Assembly: GCA_022730285.1 (NCBI GenBank)
Contig: DZCQ01000031.1
Location: 1 to 12,364, forward strand
Length of the DNA: 12,364 nucleotides
Source of the DNA: Flavobacterium psychrophilum
GTDB lineage: Bacteria > Bacteroidota > Bacteroidia > Flavobacteriales > Flavobacteriaceae
Direction: 5' to 3'
Positions within the stretch are counted from its first letter, which is position 1, and each line of letters starts with the position of its first letter. Shown one piece after another: positions 1 through 6,120 of the stretch. Both the position numbers and the translations under genes were made by a program. The notes beneath the pieces were generated by a model. The model had not been told where the DNA came from, ran no database searches, and saw only the letters and a list, made by a program, of their open reading frames with translations.

Positions 1-35
1 CAACCCTAACAGGGTTTCAAACCCTGTTAGGGTTG
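1..35. repeat. 35-bp perfect palindrome inside the restriction-modification gene
   Basis: The left arm CAACCCTAACAGGGTTT (1-17) is the exact reverse complement of bases 19-35, with one central base at 18. Each arm also contains an internal smaller inverted repeat (ACCCT/AGGGT), so the element could fold as a long hairpin or as two small ones. On the minus strand it is read in frame as ATLTGFQTLLGL, without a stop. It starts at the very first base of the window, so its true left end is unknown. Its GC content is clearly higher than the surrounding gene. It looks like an inserted dispersed palindromic element, but there is no second full copy in this window to prove that. Confidence 0.85.
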
Positions 36-1137
36 CAGTAATTTCGTCTATTTCGTTTAACGAATTTTCAAAAATATGTCCTAAAATATTTACATCTACT
101 TCGCTATCAAAGTCGTATTCGCTTATTTTTTTGGTATGTTTAAAAAGCAAATCGTCGGTAATAGCAATGGTATCTAAAAGTTCGTCGGGCTGAAACAAGC
201 CACCATTGTAGGCATAAATGTCGTATTGTGCTGTTACAATTTCGTTAGTATGTTTTCCAAAAGCGGGCAAACTCACTCTTGCACCGGTATTCAAATCCTG
301 AAAATACATTTTGTATCGGTCGTATAGCGAAACTGGAATTCGGGCTTGACGCAGATTTTGCCATTCTAGGTTGATGCTAAAAATTAAATTGGTTGGTAGC
401 AATTGCCTATCTTCTGCAAAGAAAATAAACAAAAACCGATCTAATAATTTTTGTGTTTTTTTAAACAAAAGTAATCTGTTGTACTGCGGATTTAGTTTTT
501 CAATATCTGCAAACAATTCTTTTCTAAAAGTGGAATAATCTTTGTATAATGCTGCCGTAATTTTATCTTCGTTAGATACGCTTTCGTTTTTAATTTTCTT
601 GGGCAAATCGGTTTGCATACTTTCTAACGAAAGACAAGTGTACAGCAAATCAAATTCGGCACGAGAAAGTGCAAACAGATTAAATTCTATGTGTTCAGTA
701 GCGTTATCTATATAAAAACGGACTTTTTCGAAATTGGAAATAATAACATAGGTGCAATCTTTTTGATTGTTTTTATACCCAAATGCTTGGTTTTCTATTT
801 TGGATAAATCGGTAGTTTCGGTTCCTTTTAGTTCAATTATGGCGTGAACATTGTTGTTTAGTATAATTGCACCATCGGCTTTTTTGCTATTTGTTTCGTT
901 TTTTTGTTCCGAAATTAAATTATAATTAGCATCTGGATTTAAGGTATAACCCAATATTTGCACAAAAAAATCCCGAAGAAATCCTTCTTGATATTGTTCT
1001 TCTTTGCTATTTCGAATATTTTCTTGTTTGGCAATATCGTGAAAAATAGTGGTAAAAAGATGCCACTTTTGTTCCAATATTTTTTTATCAAGGATATTAG
1101 TATATTTTTTAACAACGTTATTTTGAAACAGTGACAT
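1..1137 (-). CDS. Type IIG-like restriction-modification enzyme, N-terminal part (cut by window edge)
   Basis: An open frame starts at the ATG at 1137 and runs 379 codons without a stop to the left edge, so only the N-terminal part is visible. Residues 86-104 carry a PD-(D/E)XK nuclease signature: Asp88 in KKADGAII, then Glu102 and Lys104 in AIIELKG, with an upstream acidic helix (EEQYQEGFLRDFF). Further on are the blocks YNGGLF (310-315) and ILGHIFENSL (351-360), which I recognise from single-chain restriction-methylase proteins, where they precede the N6-adenine methylase domain. That domain (SAM motif I and NPPY) would lie outside the window, so the methylase part is inferred. The expected role is cleaving unmodified foreign DNA and methylating self DNA with one polypeptide. 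Residues 368-379 are encoded by a perfect palindrome. A TAnnTTTG promoter lies 48 bp upstream of the start. The alternative is a stand-alone nuclease remnant, which cannot be excluded without the rest of the gene. Confidence 0.85.
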   Translation of the reverse strand, partial: MSLFQNNVVKKYTNILDKKILEQKWHLFTTIFHDIAKQENIRNSKEEQYQEGFLRDFFVQILGYTLNPDANYNLISEQKNETNSKKADGAIILNNNVHAIIELKGTETTDLSKIENQAFGYKNNQKDCTYVIISNFEKVRFYIDNATEHIEFNLFALSRAEFDLLYTCLSLESMQTDLPKKIKNESVSNEDKITAALYKDYSTFRKELFADIEKLNPQYNRLLLFKKTQKLLDRFLFIFFAEDRQLLPTNLIFSINLEWQNLRQARIPVSLYDRYKMYFQDLNTGARVSLPAFGKHTNEIVTAQYDIYAYNGGLFQPDELLDTIAITDDLLFKHTKKISEYDFDSEVDVNILGHIFENSLNEIDEITATLTGFETLLGL

Positions 1138-1184
1138 AATTTGGGTTGGATATTATTTTATACATAAATCATTATTGACGATTT

Positions 1185-1213
1185 CAAAGCTACAAAAAAT
1201 ATTAGTTTTTCAA
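1185..1213 (-). promoter_or_regulatory. Bacteroidota-type promoter of the restriction-modification gene
   Basis: On the minus strand, TTG (1213-1211) is followed after 18 bases by TAGCTTTG (1192-1185). This matches the Bacteroidota sigma-A pattern TTG-N(17-23)-TAnnTTTG. The gene starts at 1137, leaving roughly a 40-base leader. The call is motif-based only, in AT-rich DNA where chance matches occur, but spacing and position are good. Confidence 0.55.
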
Positions 1214-1246
1214 TAATCTTGCTTTCATCTTACTAAAAAACGTAGC

Positions 1247-1286
1247 TAAGTAAGTCAAAAGTTTTAATGTGTAAAGCCAAAAGTCG
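1247..1286 (+). repeat. Degenerate copy of the intergenic repeat (left part only)
   Basis: TAAGTAAGTC, then AAAGTTTTA, then GTAAAG.CAAAAG follow in the same order as at 1331-1370, with a few substitutions and one single-base gap. The two copies lie 84 bp apart in the same orientation. Only the left part of the longer repeat is represented. Confidence 0.5.
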
Positions 1287-1330
1287 TTTATGTGATAAAA
1301 AAAAATATTTTTAACGAGCTGTAATCTAAT

Positions 1331-1465
1331 TAAGTAAGTCGAAAGTTTTAAAGGCGTAAAGTCAAAAGGGTTAAAATAGATTTAAATAATTAAAATAAAC
1401 ATTTTATGTAATTTTCGTATAATTCAAAATATCACATTATATGGTTTGTACTACTTATTACCAAA
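1331..1465 (+). repeat. Intergenic dispersed repeat, long copy
   Basis: This stretch aligns in three colinear blocks with 4703-4789 downstream of rsmG. TAAGTAAGT is shared exactly. A 43-base block (1356-1398) matches about 37 of 44 aligned positions, with GTAAAGTCAAAA and TTTAAATAATTAAA identical. A 32-base block (1434-1465) matches 26 of 32 without gaps. Relative to the other copy, this one has 16 extra bases after TAAGTAAGT and about 35 extra bases at 1399-1433. No open frame or transposase is associated. Confidence 0.55.
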
Positions 1466-1620
1466 TAAATAATAAATTTTAGTAGATTATTAATTTTGAA
1501 AAAACAGGGTATTATTCTGTTTAACGTACTTACGTGTGGTCTAAAAATAAATTTACAAAAAAGCTAATTTTTAGAACCCACCTTAAGTTTTGTAATCTTG
1601 TAGGCTTTTAGTTTGCTAGC

Positions 1621-1651
1621 CAAACCTATGGGCTTCAATGTGATAGGTTTG
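1621..1651 (-). terminator. Hairpin downstream of the aminotransferase gene
   Basis: The arms CAAACCTAT (1621-1629) and ATAGGTTTG (1643-1651) are perfectly complementary over 9 bp with a 13-base loop. It lies 30 bp past the aminotransferase stop, where a terminator for the minus-strand desaturase-aminotransferase unit would be expected. There is no T tract after it, so it may be a weak terminator or mRNA 3'-end stabiliser. Confidence 0.4.
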
Positions 1652-1681
1652 ATTGGAATTAGGATTTTGTGTATTGAAATT

Positions 1682-2872
1682 TTAAACCACCACTTCTTTA
1701 ATTCGTTTCATTGCTTCGGTCAATAATGCTTCACTAGTTGCATACGAAAAACGAATACAATTTGCATTTCCAAAAGCATCACCTGTAACCGTAGCAACGT
1801 TCGCTTCCGCTAGTAAATACATAGAAAAATCATTTGCGTTTTCAATCAGTTTTCCACGTAAAGTTTTTCCGAAATAGTAAGAAACATCAGGAAAAACATA
1901 AAATGCACCTTCTGGAATATTGAGTTTAAAACCCGGAATATCTTTCACTAAACTAACTACTAAATCTCTACGGTTTTTAAAGGCCGAAACCATCTCATTT
2001 AACACACTTGGATTGGCATCAACAGCGGTAATGGTTGCTCTTTGTGCAATAGAATTTGCTCCAGAAGTAACTTGACCTTGCATTTTGGTACAAGCTTTTG
2101 CAATAAATTCTGGTGCACCAATGTATCCTATTCTCCAACCTGTCATGGCAAATGCTTTGGCAACACCATTTACAGTAATTGTTCTGTCAAACATTCCGTC
2201 AATAGTCGCAATACTGCAAAAAGTTCCAGAGAAATTGATATGTTCGTAAATTTCATCAGCAACTACATAAATTTCGTTTGGCTGATTCAAAATTACTTTG
2301 GACAAAGCTGTTAATTCCTCACGATTATAAACAGAACCACTTGGATTGCATGGTGAACTGTACCAAATCATTTTGGTTTTTGGGGTAATTGCTTTTTCTA
2401 ATTGTTCTGGTGTGATTTTGAAATCACTTTCTACCGAAGTTGGAACTTCTACTGGAATTCCACCAGCCATTTTTATAATTTCAAAGTACGAAACCCAGTA
2501 AGGTGCTGGGAGAATTACTTCATCACCATCATTAATCATGCATTGTGCAATATTGTATAAAGATTGTTTTGCACCAGTGGAAACCACAATATTTACTGGT
2601 TTATAATCTAAATTATTATCGCGTTTAAATTTTCGGCAAATGGCTTCTTTTAAATCTGCATAACCATCTACTGGAGAGTAAGTGGAGTAGTTTTCATCGA
2701 TGGCTTTTTTAGCAGCTTCTTTAATAAAATCAGGAGTGTTAAAATCGGGTTCACCCAAACTTAAACTGATAATGTCTCGTCCTTGTAATTTCAATTCTCT
2801 AGCTAAAGCCGCCATTGCAAGGGTTTGTGAAGTAGATAAATTGTTAATTCTATCGGATAGTTGATTTTGCAT
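1682..2872 (-). CDS. PLP-dependent class I aminotransferase, aspartate aminotransferase (subgroup I-gamma) type
   Basis: This 396-residue protein has normal family length and all hallmarks of fold-type I aminotransferases. The PLP Schiff-base lysine is Lys239 in GVAKAFAMTGWRIGY. NPSG (176-179) and Asp206/Tyr209 (VADEIYEH) hold the cofactor ring, and Arg374 (CIRFSY) should bind the substrate alpha-carboxylate. SLGEPDF near residue 38 and YSPVDGY near 65 are typical of the I-gamma aspartate aminotransferases often labelled aspC or aspB. The expected reaction is cytosolic transfer of an amino group between aspartate (or a related amino acid) and 2-oxoglutarate; exact substrate choice cannot be read from sequence. 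The gene begins 16 bp after the desaturase stop on the same strand and has no separate promoter motif that I can see, so it is probably co-transcribed. Confidence 0.92.
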   Translation of the reverse strand: MQNQLSDRINNLSTSQTLAMAALARELKLQGRDIISLSLGEPDFNTPDFIKEAAKKAIDENYSTYSPVDGYADLKEAICRKFKRDNNLDYKPVNIVVSTGAKQSLYNIAQCMINDGDEVILPAPYWVSYFEIIKMAGGIPVEVPTSVESDFKITPEQLEKAITPKTKMIWYSSPCNPSGSVYNREELTALSKVILNQPNEIYVVADEIYEHINFSGTFCSIATIDGMFDRTITVNGVAKAFAMTGWRIGYIGAPEFIAKACTKMQGQVTSGANSIAQRATITAVDANPSVLNEMVSAFKNRRDLVVSLVKDIPGFKLNIPEGAFYVFPDVSYYFGKTLRGKLIENANDFSMYLLAEANVATVTGDAFGNANCIRFSYATSEALLTEAMKRIKEVVV

Positions 2873-2888
2873 GCAATTTTTTTTAAGA

Positions 2889-3983
2889 TTAAGCTAGTTG
2901 CGGTTGTTTTCCTAAATCTTTTAGATGTTTTAAGTGTGCAATAACAGCAGCTGTCATGGTCTCGTATTCAAAATAAGGCAAGTTGCACTCTTTAGCAGTT
3001 TGCTTTACAAATTCGGCAATTTTGTTGTAATGTATATGGCTAATGTTTGGGAATAAATGGTGCTCTATTTGACGATTTAATCCTCCTGTGTACCAGTTTA
3101 TCAGCCAGTTTTTTGGGGCAAAATTTGATGTTGTGTATAATTGATGTATTGCCCAAGTATTTTTAATTTCTCCATTTTCATCTGGAACAGGATTGTGTGT
3201 TTCATCTACAACGTGAGCCAGCTGGAAAGTTGTAGCTAGTATTAGTCCTGCGGTATAATGCATTACTAAAAAGCCTAAAAGTACTTTCCACCAAGTTACA
3301 AAAAGCATGGGAATTAGTAACCAAACGGAAAAATATACAATTTTAGAAATTACTAATCCTGTCCATAAATTTTTAGGATTTGGAGTTCCTCCATAGGATA
3401 AATTTCTTTTTAAATAGCCGCCCATTTGTTTAAAATCGGTAGTTAAACACCAATTTATGGTTAATAATCCATATAAAAAAATAGAGTAATATTGTTGAAA
3501 TTTATGAAATTTATACCATTTAGCCTCTTTAGTAAATCGGATAACTCTACCAGCATCTAAATCTTCGTCATGCCCTAAAATATTAGTGTAAGTGTGGTGC
3601 AAAACATTGTGTTGCACTTGCCAGTTATATACATTTCCTGCTAGTATATAAATAGTTCCCCCCATTATTTTGTTTACCCATTTAATGTTAGAATAGGAGC
3701 CGTGATTTCCATCGTGCATTACATTCATACCAACGCCTGCCATTCCGATACCTATTAGAAACGAAAGGGCTAAAAGCGTCCATAAGGACATGTCGGTATA
3801 AATAAGTATTAAGAAATAAGGAATTAAATACAAGGAAAACATGATGATTGTTTTTAAATGTAACTTCCAATTTCCTGCTTTCGAGATGTTATTTTCTTTA
3901 AAGTAGTTATTAACACGAGAGTTTAAGGTTCTAAAAAATTTTAAATCGTCTTTTTTAGAAAAAGTTGGGGCATTATTTATCAT
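2889..3983 (-). CDS. Membrane fatty-acid desaturase (acyl-CoA / front-end type, no cytochrome b5 domain)
   Basis: This is an integral membrane di-iron desaturase with the three histidine boxes in order: HDGNH (residues 90-94), HNVLHH (125-130) and QIEHH (305-309). A final box of the QxxHH form is characteristic of front-end (linoleoyl-CoA-like) desaturases. Those of eukaryotes usually carry an N-terminal cytochrome b5 domain, which is absent here, so an external electron donor is needed. Hydrophobic segments lie at about 44-63, 67-87, 163-180, 207-230 and 234-253. It would introduce double bonds into membrane fatty acids; regiospecificity is not predictable. I chose the ATG at 3983 (364 aa). 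The frame extends 20 codons further up to 4043, but that extension contains a TAnnTTTG promoter motif, and the start at MINNAPTFSKKD fits the soluble N-terminus expected. It is divergent from rsmG and leads an apparent operon with the aminotransferase. Confidence 0.9.
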   Translation of the reverse strand: MINNAPTFSKKDDLKFFRTLNSRVNNYFKENNISKAGNWKLHLKTIIMFSLYLIPYFLILIYTDMSLWTLLALSFLIGIGMAGVGMNVMHDGNHGSYSNIKWVNKIMGGTIYILAGNVYNWQVQHNVLHHTYTNILGHDEDLDAGRVIRFTKEAKWYKFHKFQQYYSIFLYGLLTINWCLTTDFKQMGGYLKRNLSYGGTPNPKNLWTGLVISKIVYFSVWLLIPMLFVTWWKVLLGFLVMHYTAGLILATTFQLAHVVDETHNPVPDENGEIKNTWAIHQLYTTSNFAPKNWLINWYTGGLNRQIEHHLFPNISHIHYNKIAEFVKQTAKECNLPYFEYETMTAAVIAHLKHLKDLGKQPQLA

Positions 3984-4007
3984 AATATGATTTATATATA
4001 AAAAAAG

Positions 4008-4015
4008 CAAAAATA
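4008..4015 (-). promoter_or_regulatory. -7 element TATTTTTG for the desaturase operon
   Basis: The minus strand reads TATTTTTG, an exact TAnnTTTG match, 24 bases upstream of the ATG at 3983. No clear -33 TTG is present at the right distance. The element lies inside the upstream in-frame extension of the desaturase, which argues that translation begins at 3983 and not at 4043. Confidence 0.4.
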
Positions 4016-4070
4016 AGGAATATTTTTTTTTAAATGATGTCATTAATCATCTTTTTTGCTGTAAAAATAG

Positions 4071-4078
4071 TATTTTTG
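4071..4078 (+). promoter_or_regulatory. -7 element TATTTTTG for rsmG
   Basis: An exact TAnnTTTG match sits 17 bases before the rsmG start, implying a very short leader. A clear -33 TTG at the usual spacing is lacking: the nearest TTTG, at 4055-4058, is only 12 bases away. With the minus-strand motif at 4008-4015 it would form a divergent promoter pair. Confidence 0.4.
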
Positions 4079-4095
4079 TCGAAAAGTTACTTTTT

Positions 4096-4716
4096 ATGGA
4101 AGAAATTCTTAAATATTTTCCTGATTTGTCAGAAATTCAAATAAATCAGTTTAAAATGCTTCACAGTTTGTACCAAGATTGGAATGCAAAAATCAATGTT
4201 ATTTCTCGTAAAGATATTGACGAATTGTACATTAGACACGTGTTGCACTCTTTGGCTATTGCAAAAATAGAAAAGTTTAAACCGCAAGCACAAATTCTTG
4301 ATGTTGGTACAGGTGGTGGTTTTCCTGGAATACCATTAGCTATTCTTTTTCCAGAAACACAGTTTTATTTAATTGATATTATTGCCAAAAAAATAAAGGT
4401 TGTGCAAAATGTTGCTCAAGAATTAGGGCTTAAAAATGTTGTTGCAGAACAAAAAAGAGCTGAAAATGTAACCAAAAAATTTGATTTTGTGATAAGTAGG
4501 GCTGTAACCAATATGCCAGATTTTGTAAATTGGATACAAGATAAATTCAAAACAGAGAGTAAGCATTCTCTTACAAATGGAATTTTGTACTTGAAAGGAG
4601 GGGATTTAAGTCAGGAATTACAAGGCTTCCCAGAAGCTACGGAATATCCAATAGCAGCTATTTTTGAAAATTCTTTTTTTGAAACAAAAAAAGTGGTGTA
4701 TTTAAGTAAGTTGTAA
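4096..4716 (+). CDS. rsmG: 16S rRNA (guanine527-N7)-methyltransferase RsmG
   Basis: This 206-residue cytosolic SAM-dependent methyltransferase has the length expected of RsmG (GidB). The SAM-binding glycine motif DVGTGGGFPG spans residues 69-78. NVISRKD (34-40), the helix IRHVLHSL (46-53), an acidic residue after strand 2 (YLIDI, 91-95), and FDFVISRAVTNM (129-140) are all diagnostic. It methylates N7 of G527 in the 530 loop of 16S rRNA, and loss in other bacteria gives low-level streptomycin resistance. Its start ATGGAAGAAATT follows a TAnnTTTG motif. The last codons (LSKL and the stop) fall inside a stretch that resembles an intergenic repeat elsewhere in this window, so the C-terminus may have been reshaped by it. 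Confidence 0.95.
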   Translation: MEEILKYFPDLSEIQINQFKMLHSLYQDWNAKINVISRKDIDELYIRHVLHSLAIAKIEKFKPQAQILDVGTGGGFPGIPLAILFPETQFYLIDIIAKKIKVVQNVAQELGLKNVVAEQKRAENVTKKFDFVISRAVTNMPDFVNWIQDKFKTESKHSLTNGILYLKGGDLSQELQGFPEATEYPIAAIFENSFFETKKVVYLSKL

Positions 4717-4789
4717 AGTCAAAAAAGTCAAAGTGAATTTAAATAATTAAAAATAAGACATTATATCGTTTGAACTATTTATCTACAAA
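4703..4789 (+). repeat. Intergenic dispersed repeat, short copy overlapping the rsmG 3' end
   Basis: This aligns colinearly with 1331-1465: TAAGTAAGT at 4703-4711, a 44-base block at 4713-4756, and a 32-base block at 4758-4789. The stop codon of rsmG (4714-4716) is within the first shared block. Compared with the other copy it lacks 16 and about 35 internal bases. Both copies share ACATTATAT followed by GTTTG, close to but not matching the TAnnTTTG promoter spacing. Confidence 0.55.
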
Positions 4790-4918
4790 GCACTACTTTT
4801 AAATCCTATTTAGTTTTAATAGGAACAGGTAATTTTAAAAATATCTTTCAAATGAATGATGGATAACGAAAAAAAAGCTATTTTAGCATAAGTAATTAAC
4901 CAATTAATAGAACTTAGA

Positions 4919-5257
4919 ATGGAAACACAAAAAGTAGAAACGTATTTAATGCTTAACAACAAATTTTTTGAAGGGCATCATTTGGAAGGAATTAGAGAAA
5001 AATTATTAAGTTTAGATGAGAATGAATGGCGAAAAGTACAATTTTTACAATTTAAAGACCCAACAACTGCCTTGCTTATTTCTATTTTTGTAGGAGGGTT
5101 TGGTATTGATCGTTTTTATATTGGGGATACTGGTATGGGTGTAGGAAAATTGCTAACTTGTGGTGGTGTAGGGATTTGGACAATTGTGGATTGGTTCCTA
5201 ATTCAAGGGGCGACTAAAGAAAAAAACACACAGGCTTTTTTTAACGCACTACTGTAA
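4919..5257 (+). CDS. TM2 domain-containing membrane protein
   Basis: This 112-residue protein has a soluble N-terminal half (1-46) and a TM2 domain. The domain consists of a hydrophobic helix at about 49-62, the turn motif DRFYIGD (64-70) with the conserved Asp-Arg-Phe, and a glycine-rich second helix at 73-95 ending in [11 protein letters not shown]2 is a two-helix hairpin whose biochemical role is not established in bacteria. The gene is first in a tightly packed set: the DUF2752 gene begins 3 bp after its stop. The start is preceded by AATAGAACTTAGA, with no Shine-Dalgarno box. I see no convincing promoter in the 202 bp upstream; TATCTTTC at 4839-4846 is a near match to the -7 consensus. 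Confidence 0.85.
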   Translation: METQKVETYLMLNNKFFEGHHLEGIREKLLSLDENEWRKVQFLQFKDPTTALLISIFVGGFGIDRFYIGDTGMGVGKLLTCGGVGIWTIVDWFLIQGATKEKNTQAFFNALL

Positions 5258-5260
5258 CAA

Positions 5261-5674
5261 ATGTCTAAAAACAAGCTATATACGTTAATTTTACTAGCTT
5301 GTTTTGCGGGATATGCTTGGCTGTTTATTTCGGAATATCTTGTATATACAATGCCCGAAAGCAATTTTACTGTTTGTGTTTTTAAAAATGTAACAGGATA
5401 TCCTTGCCCGTCTTGTGGTACCACACGAGCAACAAATTATTTTTTTCGAGGGGATTTATTACAATCTATTTTACTGAATCCCTTCGGAATTATTGTAGCA
5501 ATTAGTATGATTATTGCTCCAGTTTGGATAATTACAGATTTTTATAGAAAAAAAAATGCTTTTTATGATTTTTATCTAAAAACTGAAAAATTTATACAAC
5601 AAAAACCGATTGCTATTATTTTAATAATTCTAGTTATTGCAAATTGGATGTGGAATTTTTACAAAAAATTATGA
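5261..5674 (+). CDS. DUF2752 family membrane protein
   Basis: This 137-residue membrane protein has three predicted helices, at about 6-26, 68-92 and 116-132. The family hallmark TGYPCPSCGTTRA lies at residues 45-57, with Cys39, Cys49 and Cys52 plus Arg56. The CPxCG arrangement just before a helix suggests a metal site or a redox-active cysteine pair, but no function is established for DUF2752. It lies 3 bp after the TM2 gene, and its stop TGA overlaps the ATG of the next gene (ATGA), which indicates translational coupling. DUF2752 and TM2 genes are, from general knowledge, recurrent neighbours in Bacteroidota. Confidence 0.85.
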   Translation: MSKNKLYTLILLACFAGYAWLFISEYLVYTMPESNFTVCVFKNVTGYPCPSCGTTRATNYFFRGDLLQSILLNPFGIIVAISMIIAPVWIITDFYRKKNAFYDFYLKTEKFIQQKPIAIILIILVIANWMWNFYKKL

Positions 5675-6120
5675 CAACACAACAAGTTTGGGGATACAAA
5701 CCCACCGATAGCGAGTTAGAACGTGCTTCCAATAGTTATTTAATGTCGCTAATAGCAGTTTTGGCTGGTTTGCCAATCCCTGTTTTTAATTTATTAGCGT
5801 CTGTTATTTTTTATCTAGGAAACAGAAAAAGTACTCTTTTTGTAAAATGGCATTGTACGCAGGCGTTAATCGCACAGCTAAGTTTGTTTTTTTTTAACAG
5901 TGCATTATTTTGGTGGACAATTGCCATTATCTTTAAAGATGCAAAATTCACAAATGATTATTTTGCTTATTTAATTACCATCGTATTGTTTAATGTATTT
6001 GAGTTTGTTACAACTTTATATGCCGCAATTCAAGTCCGGAAAGGGAATAATGTAGAGATATTTTTTATTGCAGATTTAACCTATTTATTTTGTCCAAAAC
6101 CTCATGAAAATACTATTTAA
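5671..6120 (+). CDS. Multi-span membrane protein, resembling DUF4870-type proteins
   Basis: I chose the ATG at 5671, which overlaps the preceding stop as ATGA and gives 149 residues. An in-frame ATG at 5644 would add nine residues and a longer overlap, so is less likely. Hydrophobic segments lie at about 26-49, 66-88 and 98-120. The segment VKWHCTQAL (58-66) between helices 1 and 2 recalls the His-x-x-Gln-Ala region of DUF4870 proteins, but I cannot confirm that family. A short polar tail ends in CPKPHENTI. Its last 17 bases overlap the start of the M48 peptidase gene. Function is unknown; it could be a membrane partner or substrate of that peptidase, which is inference from gene order only. 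Confidence 0.7.
   Translation: MTTQQVWGYKPTDSELERASNSYLMSLIAVLAGLPIPVFNLLASVIFYLGNRKSTLFVKWHCTQALIAQLSLFFFNSALFWWTIAIIFKDAKFTNDYFAYLITIVLFNVFEFVTTLYAAIQVRKGNNVEIFFIADLTYLFCPKPHENTI

Larger units (their letters stand above)
1138..1681. other. 544-bp gene-free interval
   Basis: This lies between the start of the restriction-modification gene and the end of the aminotransferase gene, both on the minus strand. It holds the promoter at 1185-1213, a degenerate repeat copy at 1247-1286, a longer copy at 1331-1465, and an inverted repeat at 1621-1651. Reading frames here are very short (for example 15 codons from the ATG at 1267) and show no coding character. I see nothing recognisable in 1466-1620 beyond very AT-rich sequence. 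Confidence 0.7.

Noticed and set aside
1247..1370. CRISPR-like array from the repeated TAAGTAAGTC units
   Set aside because: Only two imperfect copies 84 bp apart, no consistent spacer size and no cas genes nearby.
1982..2176. Alanine instead of serine before the PLP lysine (VAKAFAMTGWR) in the aminotransferase
   Set aside because: I recall the same Ala-Lys arrangement in well-studied I-gamma aspartate aminotransferases such as that of Thermus, so it is normal and not a damaged site.
2042..2314. A 90-codon plus-strand frame
   Set aside because: It is antisense to the aminotransferase around its PLP-binding region and has the composition of a shadow frame.
4021..4031. Nine-T homopolymer as a phase-variation tract in the desaturase
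   Set aside because: It lies upstream of the preferred start at 3983, so slippage would not change the protein.
4858..4893. Short frame from ATGGATAACG in the gap before the TM2 gene
   Set aside because: Only about ten codons long, with no supporting signal.
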